Counted from the first letter of the stretch, positions 42,880 to 52,598 are shown. The stretch: DNA of 64,000 nt from Clostridium cellulovorans 743B (GCF_000145275.1 NC_014393.1:930001-994000); one strand, 5' to 3'. The notes: generated from the letters alone by a model not told the origin. A program made the numbers and translations.

Positions 42880-45800
42880 ATGCTTCAATTATATGATATC
42901 AATCATAATAAAATTTGTGGATTAACAAATTATAAGGATTTAAAGATTGAGAGGGAGTTATCTGGCGATGAAAACCTCTCTTTTTCATATCCTCACAATG
43001 ATGATAAATATACCTTTATAAAAGAAGAATGCTATCTAAGAACAGCACAAAATGAATATGTGATAAAAGAAATTAATGTTAATGATGATTGGACAGAGGT
43101 TGTTGCCAAGGTTAATGTTGAAGCTTTGAAAGGCACACCCTTTGGGCATTTTCAAGTAAATGAATTAACATTACCTTCGGCAACAATCGATTCAATAAAG
43201 AAAGCGTGTGCTAATACAATAAATTTAGCTTTAGCAGGAACAGGGTGGACTATAGGTAGTTGCAATATTGAGAAATCAAGAACAGTAAAGAAAGGTAATT
43301 GCTCAAGCTATGAGATTCTTCAAGAAATAAGAAAGGTTTATCTATGTGATTTTAAGTTTGATGCAATCAATAAGAAGGTTTATATTTATCAATCAATGGG
43401 ACTTGATAGAGGAAGCTATTTCTCAGAAGAACTAAATCTAAAGAAGATTGAAATACAAAGTAATTCCTATGATTATTGTACAAGGATAATACCTCTTGGT
43501 AAGGATGGACTTAAAATTACTGATATTAATAATGGTAAGGATTATGTAGAGAGCTATCAATATTCAAATAAAGTAATCTCGATTTATTGGGAAGATAACA
43601 GGTATGAGTCAAAGGAAAGCTTAAAGGAAGATGCTATTGCAAAACTTAAGGAACTATCAAAACCAGTAAAGGCATACAGTGTTGAGATTATTGATTTAGC
43701 TAGTATAAGTGATAAATATAAAAACATTTTAGATTATGATCTTGGAGATGTTATTACTCTTATTTCAAAGGATAAAAAGCTTAGAGATAAACAGAGGATT
43801 ATTAAGCTTATTGAATATCCAGATGAACCCGAAAGAAACTCTTGTGAAATTGCAAATAGAACCTTAAGGTTTGAGGATATTCAAGCTAATACCTTAAGAG
43901 CCACTGAAGTAATCAGTTCAGTTACTACCTCTGATGGAATGCTTGAAGGCAGTAAGGTGAATTCAATTGATTGGGTGCAGCTAAAGAATGTTAACATTAT
44001 GGTTGCTGATATTCAAGATTTAAATGCTGTAACTGCTAGAATTGGAACACTAGAAACAACAACAGCTACAATAACTCAGCTTAATGCAGTTAATTCAAAG
44101 ATAGATAATTTAGTTGTGACCACAGCACAAATTTCAGATGCTTCAATTACAAACGCAAAAATACTAAATGCAGCTATTGATACTGCAAAAATTAGAGCAG
44201 GAGCTATAACAAGAGCATTAATTGCTGATGGAGCAATTGGAACAGCTCAAATTGCTGAAGCTAGTATTGGAACCTCTCATATAAGTAGCTTAACAGCAGA
44301 TGTTTTTAATAGTGGTACTATAGATACCTCAAAAGTAACCATAGCTGGAGCCAATAGTAGGTTATTAATTAGAGGTAATAGACTACAAGTGTTTGCAGTA
44401 AAAAGTGATAACTCACTTTATGAAAGAGTTACTCTTGGTGATGTTAATGGTGATGGTTTAGTGTTTGGTTTTAGAGTAAGAAGTGCTGATGGAGAAACTG
44501 TCCTGTTAGATGAAAATGGAGTAACTAGAGAAGGAATTACTGATGGCTCAATATCAAATGAAAAGATAGCAGGAGATGCTAATATTTCAGGAACAAAGCT
44601 TGATATTAATTCAGTAGTAACAACAATAAATAGCATAGCTACTACAACTATCCAAAGCTCAAAGGTATTCTTAAATAACTCAACCCTAGATGTTCAATTT
44701 TCTAATTTAAAAACAACAGTAACTGAACAGGGACAGACTATAAGTACTCAAGGAGCTCAAATTGTAGCTTTAAATAATAGTGTAGTTTTAAAGGTAGATT
44801 CACAAGCATTTAGTAGTTATAAAGTAATAAACGACAGTAATATAACTACCATAAATTCAAGACTTTCAACAGCAGAATCATCCTTATCAATACTGCAAAA
44901 CCAAATAACTCTAAAGGTTAGTTCAACTGATATAGAGATAATAAAAAATAGTATCATCAAGGTTAGATACATCAGAGATTGGATAAATGGTAGTAGTGCT
45001 AGTATAGGGAACCATTGGGTTGAAATTAAAGCCATGAGGGGAACTACTAATGTAGCTAAAAACAAAACTGTTACTGGAAGTTCGCCAGAAAACACTTCTT
45101 GCCCATACTCTCGTGTAACAGATGATAATACTTTAACTACATCCTATGCTAATCCAAATTTAAATGGAGGAAATCAATATGTTCAAATAGATTTAGGAGC
45201 TGTATATGATGATATAGATTATCTTCATATATGGCATTATTATGGTGATTCTAGAATTTATCATAATAATAAAACAGAAGTAAGTTCTGACGGAACTAAT
45301 TGGATTACTTTATTTGATAGCAGTAAAAGCAGTGAATACGCAGAAACTTCAGCAGGTCATGTAGTTAATGTTAATATGGGTAGAATAGTAAATAGAATTA
45401 ATGTTGCTGAAAGTACAATAAAACAAAATTCTCAAGATATATTACTAAAGGTTGATGTGAATGGAGTTATGTCAGCAATTAATCAAAGTGCAGAAGCAAT
45501 AAAGATACAAGCAAGTAAAATTGATTTGACAGGTTATGCTACTTTTACAAGCTTATCTACGCCAGGTCAAACAACTATAAATGCTGGAAATATTACAACT
45601 GGAACAATGAACGCTAGTAGAATTTCTGGTGGAACAATTACAGGTGCTCTACTTAAAACATCTAATACAACAGACTATTTAAGCATTGAGAACCAAAATA
45701 TATTAGTTTATAGAAACTCATCAGCTCGAATAAAGTTAGGTTTTGATATGCTTTATAATTCAGGGTTAGAGCTTGGTCCAACAGATATTGCTACCACACC

Positions 45801-46371
45801 TTATTTGGATTTTCATAGTAGTGGTACACCAAGTGATTACGACTGCAGAATAATATCATCAGGAGGAAGTTCAACTTTAGGTCAAGGTGTATTGGATATA
45901 ACAGCAGCAGCCGTAAAACTTAATAGACAGGTTATGTTGTACTCTTCTGATAACACTATGACATCCATGAGATGTATAAATCCTGCAGTTCAAAGATATA
46001 TTGAGGTTTCAACAATATTTGGAGCAAAAGGACTTACTTATTGGGATTCAGATAAGCGCTATAAAATGAACATTGAAGAAACTGATAAAACAGCTCTCGA
46101 TAAAATTATGAAGATCAAGCATTATGACTTTGATTACAAAGCTGGCTTAAAGCATTTTGATGTGGGATATATTTCTCAACAGCTTATGGAGATTAATCCT
46201 CAATGGGTAATAACTGTACCACAAGAAGCTGCTAATGGAGAGGTTTCAGATTTTTATATTCCTAATCAAACAACAATAATTCCTTACCTTAGTAAGGCAA
46301 TCCAAGAGTTAAAGCAGTTAATAGACAATCAAAATAGAGAAATTAAAACATTAAAGAAACAGTTGAAATAA
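42880..46371 (+). CDS. tail-associated receptor-binding protein with discoidin-like and S74 chaperone domains
   Basis: 1163 residues. The N-terminal ~340 residues match the prophage endopeptidase-tail (minor structural protein) hub fold. A long repetitive, coiled-coil-like stalk with many ATI/ITQL/SKIDNL repeats follows. Residues ~694-830 look like an F5/8-type (discoidin) carbohydrate-binding domain (NKTVTGSSPENTS..., YVQIDLGAVYDDIDYLHIWHY...). The end, from ~1050, is an S74 intramolecular chaperone (DSDKRYKMNIEE), which self-cleaves after trimer folding. It likely binds the cell surface and sets host range. Confidence 0.85.
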   Translation: MLQLYDINHNKICGLTNYKDLKIERELSGDENLSFSYPHNDDKYTFIKEECYLRTAQNEYVIKEINVNDDWTEVVAKVNVEALKGTPFGHFQVNELTLPSATIDSIKKACANTINLALAGTGWTIGSCNIEKSRTVKKGNCSSYEILQEIRKVYLCDFKFDAINKKVYIYQSMGLDRGSYFSEELNLKKIEIQSNSYDYCTRIIPLGKDGLKITDINNGKDYVESYQYSNKVISIYWEDNRYESKESLKEDAIAKLKELSKPVKAYSVEIIDLASISDKYKNILDYDLGDVITLISKDKKLRDKQRIIKLIEYPDEPERNSCEIANRTLRFEDIQANTLRATEVISSVTTSDGMLEGSKVNSIDWVQLKNVNIMVADIQDLNAVTARIGTLETTTATITQLNAVNSKIDNLVVTTAQISDASITNAKILNAAIDTAKIRAGAITRALIADGAIGTAQIAEASIGTSHISSLTADVFNSGTIDTSKVTIAGANSRLLIRGNRLQVFAVKSDNSLYERVTLGDVNGDGLVFGFRVRSADGETVLLDENGVTREGITDGSISNEKIAGDANISGTKLDINSVVTTINSIATTTIQSSKVFLNNSTLDVQFSNLKTTVTEQGQTISTQGAQIVALNNSVVLKVDSQAFSSYKVINDSNITTINSRLSTAESSLSILQNQITLKVSSTDIEIIKNSIIKVRYIRDWINGSSASIGNHWVEIKAMRGTTNVAKNKTVTGSSPENTSCPYSRVTDDNTLTTSYANPNLNGGNQYVQIDLGAVYDDIDYLHIWHYYGDSRIYHNNKTEVSSDGTNWITLFDSSKSSEYAETSAGHVVNVNMGRIVNRINVAESTIKQNSQDILLKVDVNGVMSAINQSAEAIKIQASKIDLTGYATFTSLSTPGQTTINAGNITTGTMNASRISGGTITGALLKTSNTTDYLSIENQNILVYRNSSARIKLGFDMLYNSGLELGPTDIATTPYLDFHSSGTPSDYDCRIISSGGSSTLGQGVLDITAAAVKLNRQVMLYSSDNTMTSMRCINPAVQRYIEVSTIFGAKGLTYWDSDKRYKMNIEETDKTALDKIMKIKHYDFDYKAGLKHFDVGYISQQLMEINPQWVITVPQEAANGEVSDFYIPNQTTIIPYLSKAIQELKQLIDNQNREIKTLKKQLK

Positions 46372-46457
46372 CAATGAAAGAGGTGAGGAATCAGTGTTTA
46401 TAATGACATAAGTTTAAGTACAAAACTTTATAACACATAAGATGAGGAGGCCAAGAA

Positions 46458-46868
46458 ATGAAGAATGTAATAAACATTTCTCAAGCAGTATTTGCTACTA
46501 TAGGTGGTTATATTGGTTGGTTTTTGGGAGGAGTTGATGGCTTTATGTATGCGCTGATTACCTTTGTTGCAATTGATTATATTACAGGCCTCATGGTAGC
46601 AGTGCTAGAGAAAAAGCTATCTAGTGAGATTGGATTTAGAGGAATATTTAAAAAGGTTTTAATATTTCTAATGGTGGGTATAGGAAATATAATAGATGTT
46701 CATCTGATTAAGAGCGGTAGTGCTATTCGCACTGCTGTTCTTTTTTTCTATGTCTCCAATGAAGGGATAAGCATTATAGAAAACACAGCAAAGATAGGAT
46801 TACCAATACCACAAAAACTTAAAGATATTTTAGAACAGCTAAACAAGGAGGAGAAAAATAATGGCTAG
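46458..46868 (+). CDS. phage holin (Phage_holin_4 family)
   Basis: 136 residues with three or four hydrophobic segments, FLGGVDGFMYALITFVAIDYITGLMVA, and a charged C-terminus ending in Lys/Glu residues. This is the TcdE-type/phage-holin-4 layout common in clostridial phages. It permits the amidase to cross the membrane. ATG after GAGGAGG; its stop overlaps the amidase start. Confidence 0.9.
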   Translation: MKNVINISQAVFATIGGYIGWFLGGVDGFMYALITFVAIDYITGLMVAVLEKKLSSEIGFRGIFKKVLIFLMVGIGNIIDVHLIKSGSAIRTAVLFFYVSNEGISIIENTAKIGLPIPQKLKDILEQLNKEEKNNG

Positions 46869-47559
46869 ATTATGTTTTGATTATGGACACGGTGGAGAAG
46901 ATAGTGGTGCTTGCTACAATGGGAGAAAGGAATCTAACGATGTATTAAGTTTAGGTATGGCAGTAGCTTCAGAAGTTAGAAGGCATGGAGTTGTTGTAGA
47001 TGAAACAAGAACTTCTGATGCAACAGTAAGTTTAAATGATAGGAGTAACTTTGAAAATAGAAATAACTATGACTATTTTATATCCTTTCATAGAAATGCT
47101 TTCATGCCAGAACAAGCTAAGGGAGTTGAAACCTACACTTATATAAATACTGATGAAAAGTCTAAGAACTTAGCTAGAAGCATACAAGCTTCACTAGGAG
47201 CAATAGGCTTTTACAACAGAGGTGTTAAGGAAGAAGATTTTCATGTGCTTAGAGAAACTAGGGCATCAGCAGTATTAGTTGAGGTAGGGTTCATCGATAA
47301 CTCTAATGACAATAGTATTTTTGATTCTAGAAGAAACGATATTATTAAAGCCTTAGCAAAAGCAATACTATCTCAGTTAGGAATTAATTATATAGAGCCT
47401 GTAGTACCAACACCTCCAGCTTCATTAGCACAAACAAATGGACAAACTCTTTATAGAGTTATGGTTGGTTCATATTCAGTAAAAGAAAATGCAGATAGTC
47501 AACTTCAAAGATTAAAAGCAGCAGGCTTTGATGCAACAATTATGATATTTAATAAGTAG
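46861..47559 (+). CDS. N-acetylmuramoyl-L-alanine amidase endolysin with SPOR domain
   Basis: 232 residues. The Amidase_3 catalytic domain has FDYGHGGEDSGA (zinc His), a later ISFHRNA with the second His, and VLVEVGFIDN with the Glu. A short linker (about 180-195) leads to a SPOR peptidoglycan-binding domain LYRVMVGSYSVKENADSQLQRLKAAGFDA. No signal peptide, so release depends on the holin. Confidence 0.93.
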   Translation: MARLCFDYGHGGEDSGACYNGRKESNDVLSLGMAVASEVRRHGVVVDETRTSDATVSLNDRSNFENRNNYDYFISFHRNAFMPEQAKGVETYTYINTDEKSKNLARSIQASLGAIGFYNRGVKEEDFHVLRETRASAVLVEVGFIDNSNDNSIFDSRRNDIIKALAKAILSQLGINYIEPVVPTPPASLAQTNGQTLYRVMVGSYSVKENADSQLQRLKAAGFDATIMIFNK

Positions 47560-47569
47560 AAATATTTTT

Positions 47570-47660
47570 AAAAGAGCCTATTCTATATTCAATATATATA
47601 ATATAGAAAGTAAACAATTTTTATTTATGTACAGATGAGTTATAGAGTGGCTCTTTTTTT
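47570..47660 (+). terminator. long hairpin terminator after lysis genes
   Basis: The outer arms AAAGAGCC and GGCTCTTT are about 70 bases apart with an inner stem (TTCTATATT/AATATAGAA). It is followed by TTTT. Bounds the late operon. Confidence 0.5.
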
Positions 47661-47679
47661 CTTTTATGGAGGGAGAGCA

Positions 47680-48105
47680 ATGACAAGTAATCAGAAGGAA
47701 GAAATAAAAAAGATGCGGCAGGATGGAAATAGCTATTCTAAAATTGCAATTATACTTGGCATATCTGAAAATACAATAAAATCATACTGTAGACGTAATA
47801 ATTTAGGCATAAATAAAGTTGCCAAACCAGATAAGGAAGAAGACCTTTATACAGTATGTAAGAATTGTGGCAAGCCATTAGAACAAGGAACGAAAGGTCA
47901 TCGTAAGAAGTTCTGTTCAGATATTTGTCGTAGGTCATGGTGGAGAGATAATGAAGTCCTATATAATAAGAAGGCTTTTTATAAAATAAAGTGTTTAGGC
48001 TGTGGAAAGGAATTTGAAAGCTATGGTAATAAGGAACGTAAATTTTGTGGTCATAGCTGCTATATAAATTATCGGTTTGAGAAAGCGGAGGTTCGAAATG
48101 ACTAA
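47680..48105 (+). CDS. HTH and zinc-finger protein upstream of the recombinases
   Basis: 141 residues, ATG after GGAGGGAG. Its N-terminal HTH (SYSKIAIILGISENTIKSYCRR) is followed by two Cys-rich units: CKNCGKPL...KKFCSDICRRSWW and CLGCGKEF...RKFCGHSCY. This architecture regularly precedes paired serine recombinases in clostridial elements. It probably regulates them or acts as a directionality factor, the latter being inference. Confidence 0.6.
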   Translation: MTSNQKEEIKKMRQDGNSYSKIAIILGISENTIKSYCRRNNLGINKVAKPDKEEDLYTVCKNCGKPLEQGTKGHRKKFCSDICRRSWWRDNEVLYNKKAFYKIKCLGCGKEFESYGNKERKFCGHSCYINYRFEKAEVRND

Positions 48106-48253
48106 GGAGCAATTTGAATGTGAAAAAAATTATAGGGTTTCTATCGCTATTGCTAAAGTTATGCTTTCTAGAAAATTAATAAATGAAAAGGACTATAGCA
48201 AAATTGACACTATGCTGATAAAGAAATATAAGCCTATTGTCGGTGGATTATAG
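48098..48253 (+). CDS. SHOCT-like small protein
   Basis: 51 residues starting MTKEQFECEKNYRVSIAIAK, with a C-terminal short helical hairpin (KLINEKDYSKIDTMLIKKY) of SHOCT type. It overlaps the preceding gene by 8 bases and precedes the first recombinase. Too short for many gene callers, but the pattern recurs in clostridial recombinase loci. Confidence 0.6.
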   Translation: MTKEQFECEKNYRVSIAIAKVMLSRKLINEKDYSKIDTMLIKKYKPIVGGL

Positions 48254-48316
48254 CTCTTATTAACTTGCTATGTATCAACATTAGAGTTAACATTGGTAGC
48301 TGAAGGGAGTGATATC

Positions 48317-49621
48317 ATGACAAGAAACATAAGAAAAATAGAGCCTTTAATACAAAAGATGCCTAGAAAGAAACGTGTAGCTGCTTATGCAAGAGTATCA
48401 AGTGGGAAGGATGCAATGCTCCATTCACTTTCAGCACAGGTCAGCTATTATAGTGATTTAATACAAAAGCAAGTTGGATGGGAATATGCAGGAGTTTTTG
48501 CAGATGAAGCACTTACTGGAACAAAGGAGATTAGACCAGAATTTCAAAGACTCTTAAATGAATGTAGAAGTGGTAATATTGATATGGTAATTACAAAGTC
48601 CATATCTAGATTGGCAAGGAATACTGTTACAATGCTTGAAACAGTAAGAGAACTAAAAAGCTTAAATATTGATGTGTATTTTGAAAAAGAAAATATTCAC
48701 AGTCTTAGCGGGGATGGAGAGCTGATGCTTACTATCCTCGCTTCTTTTGCGCAAGAAGAAAGTCGGTCAGTTAGTGAAAACTGTAAGTGGCGAATAAGAA
48801 AAGGCTTTGAAGCTGGTGAACTTATAAATTTAAGGTTTATGTACGGATATCATATTGAAAAAGAAAAAATTGAAATTAATGAATCAGAGGCAGAAATTGT
48901 CCGTATGATTTTTGATGATTATATAGAGGGAATAGGGTGCACTCTTATAGCTAAGAAACTAAGAGATATGAATGTACCTAAAATAAGAGGCGGTATTTGG
49001 AACTCAGAGAGAGTTGCAAATATTATAAAAAATGAGAAGTATGCAGGTAATGCCTTGCTTCAGAAAAAATATGTAAAAAATCATTTAACAAAGACCTTAG
49101 TGATAAACAAAGGAAATCTTCCCATGTATTATGCAGAGGGAACTCATCCAGCAATTATAAATGTAGAAACTTTTCAAAGGGCACAGGAGATTATGAGTAA
49201 AAATGTTGAAAAATATACACGTGATAATACTAGAGTAAAATATCCTTTCACTAGCATAATTGTATGTGGAATATGCGGAAAAAACTATAGGCATAAGAAT
49301 ACAAGAGGAAGAATTTCGTGGAATTGTTCTACTCATTTAAAATATGGTAAAGATAGTTGCCATTCAAAGCAAATACCTGAGGAGATTTTAATATCTGTAA
49401 CGACAGAGGTTTTAGGATTAAAGGAATTTGATGAAGATATATTTCAAGAAAAGATAAAGGAACTACAAGTACCAGAGCAGAATACATTGGTTTTTGTTTT
49501 TATGGATGGAACTACATTAAAAAAGGAATGGAAATATAAATCACGTAGCGAAGGTTGGAGTATTGAGGCTAGGGAAAAGGCAAGAGAAAGAAGCCTTAAA
49601 AATATAGAGGGGAGGAGTTAA
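48317..49621 (+). CDS. large serine recombinase 1
   Basis: 434 residues. The resolvase domain has catalytic Ser28 in AAYARVSSG, and also SRLARNTVTMLE and GELMLTILASFAQEESRS. A recombinase domain with a zinc ribbon (CGICGKNYRHKNTRG...C) follows. ATG at 48317 with AAGGGAG. It is shorter than recombinase 2 and has a short C-terminal tail with only a brief coiled-coil, so it may act with it. The pair probably carries out integration and excision of the prophage. Confidence 0.93.
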   Translation: MTRNIRKIEPLIQKMPRKKRVAAYARVSSGKDAMLHSLSAQVSYYSDLIQKQVGWEYAGVFADEALTGTKEIRPEFQRLLNECRSGNIDMVITKSISRLARNTVTMLETVRELKSLNIDVYFEKENIHSLSGDGELMLTILASFAQEESRSVSENCKWRIRKGFEAGELINLRFMYGYHIEKEKIEINESEAEIVRMIFDDYIEGIGCTLIAKKLRDMNVPKIRGGIWNSERVANIIKNEKYAGNALLQKKYVKNHLTKTLVINKGNLPMYYAEGTHPAIINVETFQRAQEIMSKNVEKYTRDNTRVKYPFTSIIVCGICGKNYRHKNTRGRISWNCSTHLKYGKDSCHSKQIPEEILISVTTEVLGLKEFDEDIFQEKIKELQVPEQNTLVFVFMDGTTLKKEWKYKSRSEGWSIEAREKARERSLKNIEGRS

Positions 49622-49623
49622 CT

Positions 49624-51213
49624 TTGGCTACAGCAAGAGCAGTAACAGTAATACCAGCAATAGTTGGACGATTTACACCAGCAACTTCAGGAGTGGTTAC
49701 CATGAAAAAGGTAGCTGCTTATGCGAGAGTTTCTACAGATAACGATGAACAGCTTTCAAGTTTTGAGGCTCAAATGGATTACTACACAAGGTACATTAAA
49801 TCAAACACTGAGTGGTCTTTTATTGAGGTATATACAGACGAGGGCATTTCAGCAACTAGTACAAAGAAACGTGATGGTTTTAATAGAATGATTGCAGATG
49901 CACTAGGTGGAAAGATTGACCTTATAATAACAAAGTCCGTTAGTAGGTTCGCGAGGAATACCGTAGATACACTCACAACAGTAAGGCAGCTTAAAGAAAA
50001 AGGTGTTGAAGTATATTTCGAGAAAGAAAATATCTATACTTTGGATAGTAAGGGAGAATTATTAATTACGATAATGAGCTCCTTGGCACAGGAAGAAAGT
50101 AGGTCAATCAGTGAGAATGTTACTTGGGGACAAAGAAAAAGATTTGCAGATGGAAAAGTAAGTCTTCCGTACAAACAATTCCTTGGCTATGAAAAGGGTG
50201 AAGATGGATTACCTAAAATTGTAGAAAAAGAAGCTGCAGTTATAAGGATGATTTATAAAATGTTTCTTGAAGGAAAAACTCCATCAGGAATTGCGAAGCA
50301 TTTAACTTTAAGCAAGATTCCAACACCAGGAGGAAAAGAGATTTGGCAAGCTAGTACGGTATCTAGTATTCTTAAGAACGAAAAGTATAAAGGGGATGCT
50401 ATTCTTCAAAAGAGTTTTACTATTGATTTTCTAACAAAGAAAAAGAAAATTAATGAAGGAGAAATTCCACAGTATTATGTAGAAAATAGCCATCCTGCAA
50501 TAATTACTCCTGAAGTGTTTGATTTAGTCCAGCATGAGATTAAAAAGCGAAAGGATGCAAAAGGATATAAAACAAGTAGTGGGTGCTTTTCAGGAAAGAT
50601 TGTTTGTGGCAAGTGTGGAAGCTTTTACGGTAGCAAGGTATGGCATTCCACAAGTAAATATAGAAGAACTATTTGGCAATGTAATTCTAAGTTTAAAAAT
50701 AATGAGAAGTGTGGTACGCCTCATCTCTATGAGGATAAGATAAAACAAGCTTTTGTTGAAGTCTTTAATAGCATAATTGAAAATAAACAAGATATTTTAG
50801 CAAGCTATGAAGGAATAATACAAGCCTTAACAGATACCACAAAGCTAGATAAGGAAAGCTTTAAGCTTCAAAGTGAGTTAGAGGTTATTTCTGAAATGCT
50901 TAAAAAATGTGTTGAGGAGAATGCCCACAGTGCATTAAACCAAGATGAGTATGAAGAACGATACAAGGCTTTAGCAGAAAGATATGAGAATATCAAAAAA
51001 GGTCTTGAAGAGATTGATGAAAAGAGACTGGAGAGAAGTGCTAAGCATGAAAGTAGTATAGCTTTTATAAAAGAACTTGAGCAAAGAGAAAGCTTAATTA
51101 TAGAATTTGATGAGAATCTTTGGACAGGTACTATTGAAAAAATAATCGTAAATACTAAAGAACAAATAACTTTTGTATTTAAGGATGGTATGGAAATAGA
51201 ATGGAATATTTAA
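49624..51213 (+). CDS. large serine recombinase 2
   Basis: 529 residues, TTG start after GGGGAGGAG. Catalytic Ser37 in AAYARVSTDN, then SVSRFARNTVDTL and LITIMSSLAQEESRS. The recombinase domain, zinc ribbon (CGKCGSFYGSK) and C-terminal coiled-coil (about 400-475) complete the large serine integrase layout. It begins 2 bases after recombinase 1. A decayed copy of its last ~22 codons occurs at 52313, beyond two cargo genes. Confidence 0.94.
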   Translation: MATARAVTVIPAIVGRFTPATSGVVTMKKVAAYARVSTDNDEQLSSFEAQMDYYTRYIKSNTEWSFIEVYTDEGISATSTKKRDGFNRMIADALGGKIDLIITKSVSRFARNTVDTLTTVRQLKEKGVEVYFEKENIYTLDSKGELLITIMSSLAQEESRSISENVTWGQRKRFADGKVSLPYKQFLGYEKGEDGLPKIVEKEAAVIRMIYKMFLEGKTPSGIAKHLTLSKIPTPGGKEIWQASTVSSILKNEKYKGDAILQKSFTIDFLTKKKKINEGEIPQYYVENSHPAIITPEVFDLVQHEIKKRKDAKGYKTSSGCFSGKIVCGKCGSFYGSKVWHSTSKYRRTIWQCNSKFKNNEKCGTPHLYEDKIKQAFVEVFNSIIENKQDILASYEGIIQALTDTTKLDKESFKLQSELEVISEMLKKCVEENAHSALNQDEYEERYKALAERYENIKKGLEEIDEKRLERSAKHESSIAFIKELEQRESLIIEFDENLWTGTIEKIIVNTKEQITFVFKDGMEIEWNI

Positions 51214-51355
51214 GGATTTAAGATAACACCCACAAGGTTGGCTTAGGGAGAAGCTGATTTTGTGGGTATGTTTTATTTTGTTGAAAATGAGGGTAATTTG
51301 GAAACAGGAAGTTGTTTACTGACTTAATGTAAAATTATATAATTATTAGTATAAT
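51127..51355 (+). repeat. direct repeat copy A: recombinase tail, terminator and promoter box
   Basis: Contains the last codons of recombinase 2, a terminator, and a TATAAT box at 51350-51355. It is repeated in diverged form at 52313-52510. The nearly identical core is the terminator stretch (CACAAGGTTGGCTTAGGGAG). Confidence 0.7.
51228..51267 (+). terminator. terminator after recombinase 2
   Basis: ACCCACAA...TTGTGGGT stem with an internal bulge, then a T-rich stretch. Almost the same terminator recurs at 52393. Confidence 0.65.
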
Positions 51356-51468
51356 ATACACACTATATTGATTTGTCGAATTACTTTGTAAGGGCATGAA
51401 AAACTTATATTTTAGTAAGTTTGTGTATACAAAAGTTAAATTTGTTTATTGAAAGAGAGGTGGCAATA

Positions 51469-51723
51469 TTGAATAAGGAGAAAATATACCTATTTTCACT
51501 TGAATTAAAAAAACTTTTAAATGATAATAAAACTTCTGAAGTTGAGAAGATAATAATTGAAGAAAGTTTATCCGAAGAAGAAATGAATTTTCTATTTATG
51601 TGTTTAGAAGCAAATGGATATGACCCTAAAACAGATATGTTCTTACTTTTTGAATCAGATAATAGTGAATTTTTAAAACTAGTAAATTTAGTACAAAATA
51701 ATGTTTCTAGTAAACAGAAATAG
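51469..51723 (+). CDS. small cargo protein, unknown
   Basis: 84 residues, TTG start with AGAGGTGG upstream. Helical and acidic (LKKLLNDNKTSEVEKIIIEESLSEEEMNFLF...). No motif. It forms a pair with the following membrane-anchored protein, 12 bases away, in the segment bounded by the two direct repeats. Function unknown. Confidence 0.5.
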   Translation: MNKEKIYLFSLELKKLLNDNKTSEVEKIIIEESLSEEEMNFLFMCLEANGYDPKTDMFLLFESDNSEFLKLVNLVQNNVSSKQK

Positions 51724-51735
51724 GAGGAAGTACAT

Positions 51736-52233
51736 ATGGTAACAGAAATACTTACAGGAATAGCTATTATTGTTAGTGTTATCGCACTATGCGTGAGTTA
51801 TCATTCTGCTACAAAAGGAAACGAATTATCTTCTACGGCAAATGATTTAACAAAATCGGCTCTAGATATGCAAAAAATGGCTAATGATATGCAAATGGCA
51901 CAAGTAGAAATGCAAATAAGACAATTGATTTCAGATGCAAGAAGCCGATTTCAAGATAAAGCTTCTCAGTTGAGCAAAGAAGAGGATAATGCAATTATGA
52001 AATCTATAGTAGATTCAGCAAAAGAAGATTATTTAAATGCATATGATGAAGCTTGTGCTAAATATAATGATGGAAAAGTGGACAAAGTACGTTTTAAGAA
52101 ATTATATCACGAGGAAATCCGTCAATTAGTTACTGATAATATAAATATTGAAAAGTATCGTGAACCAGGGACTAAATATCATGCTACTTTAAAGGTATTT
52201 CATCAATGGAATAATTTGGAGGAAAATTCATAA
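51736..52233 (+). CDS. membrane-anchored coiled-coil cargo protein, unknown
   Basis: 165 residues, ATG after TAGGAGGAAG. One N-terminal transmembrane segment (about 3-22), then an Ala/Met/Lys/Asp-rich coiled-coil (about 33-75) and a soluble helical end. No signature. Partner of the gene before it; may be a moron or defence accessory protein, without proof. Confidence 0.55.
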   Translation: MVTEILTGIAIIVSVIALCVSYHSATKGNELSSTANDLTKSALDMQKMANDMQMAQVEMQIRQLISDARSRFQDKASQLSKEEDNAIMKSIVDSAKEDYLNAYDEACAKYNDGKVDKVRFKKLYHEEIRQLVTDNINIEKYREPGTKYHATLKVFHQWNNLEENS

Positions 52234-52312
52234 AACTTAGTTTATAAATGCAAAAGCTTGTTTAGAAATAAGAATTTATTTTTAATATTTTCTTGATATG
52301 CAAATTTCGAAA

Positions 52313-52510
52313 GGTACTATTGAAAAAAAACGCAAATATTGGAGAATGAATAACTTTTTCATTTAAGGATGATATCTAATGTTTAGTTAAAACACCCACA
52401 AGGTTGGCTTAGGGAGAAGCTGGCTTTGTGGGTGTTTTTTCATTCTGTTGAAATTGAGGTGAATTTGCCGAAATGAACTAATGTTAAAATGATGTAAAAT
52501 GGTGTATAAT
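52313..52510 (+). repeat. direct repeat copy B: decayed recombinase tail plus terminator
   Basis: Starts GGTACTATTGAAAAA as in recombinase 2 near its C-terminus and continues with the same order (ATAACTTTTxxATTTAAGGATG), a 2-base deletion and point changes. Then comes an almost identical terminator and a TATAAT box at 52505-52510. The coding part is a broken remnant of a related recombinase gene. Confidence 0.7.
52393..52440 (+). terminator. terminator within copy B
   Basis: CACCCACAA...TTTGTGGGTG stem, then TTTTTT. Upstream of the caspase-GTPase operon. Confidence 0.7.
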
Positions 52511-52598
52511 TGTAAGGAATATTAATATAGAATTAAGTTTTATAATATTAACAATAAAGTACTATTATAAAGGCAACATTAAATTATGTGAGGAAAAT

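Noticed and set aside
8113..51213. Treating the element as an integrative conjugative element
   Set aside because: Complete packaging, capsid, tail and lysis genes are present, and no relaxase, coupling protein or type IV secretion gene was seen.
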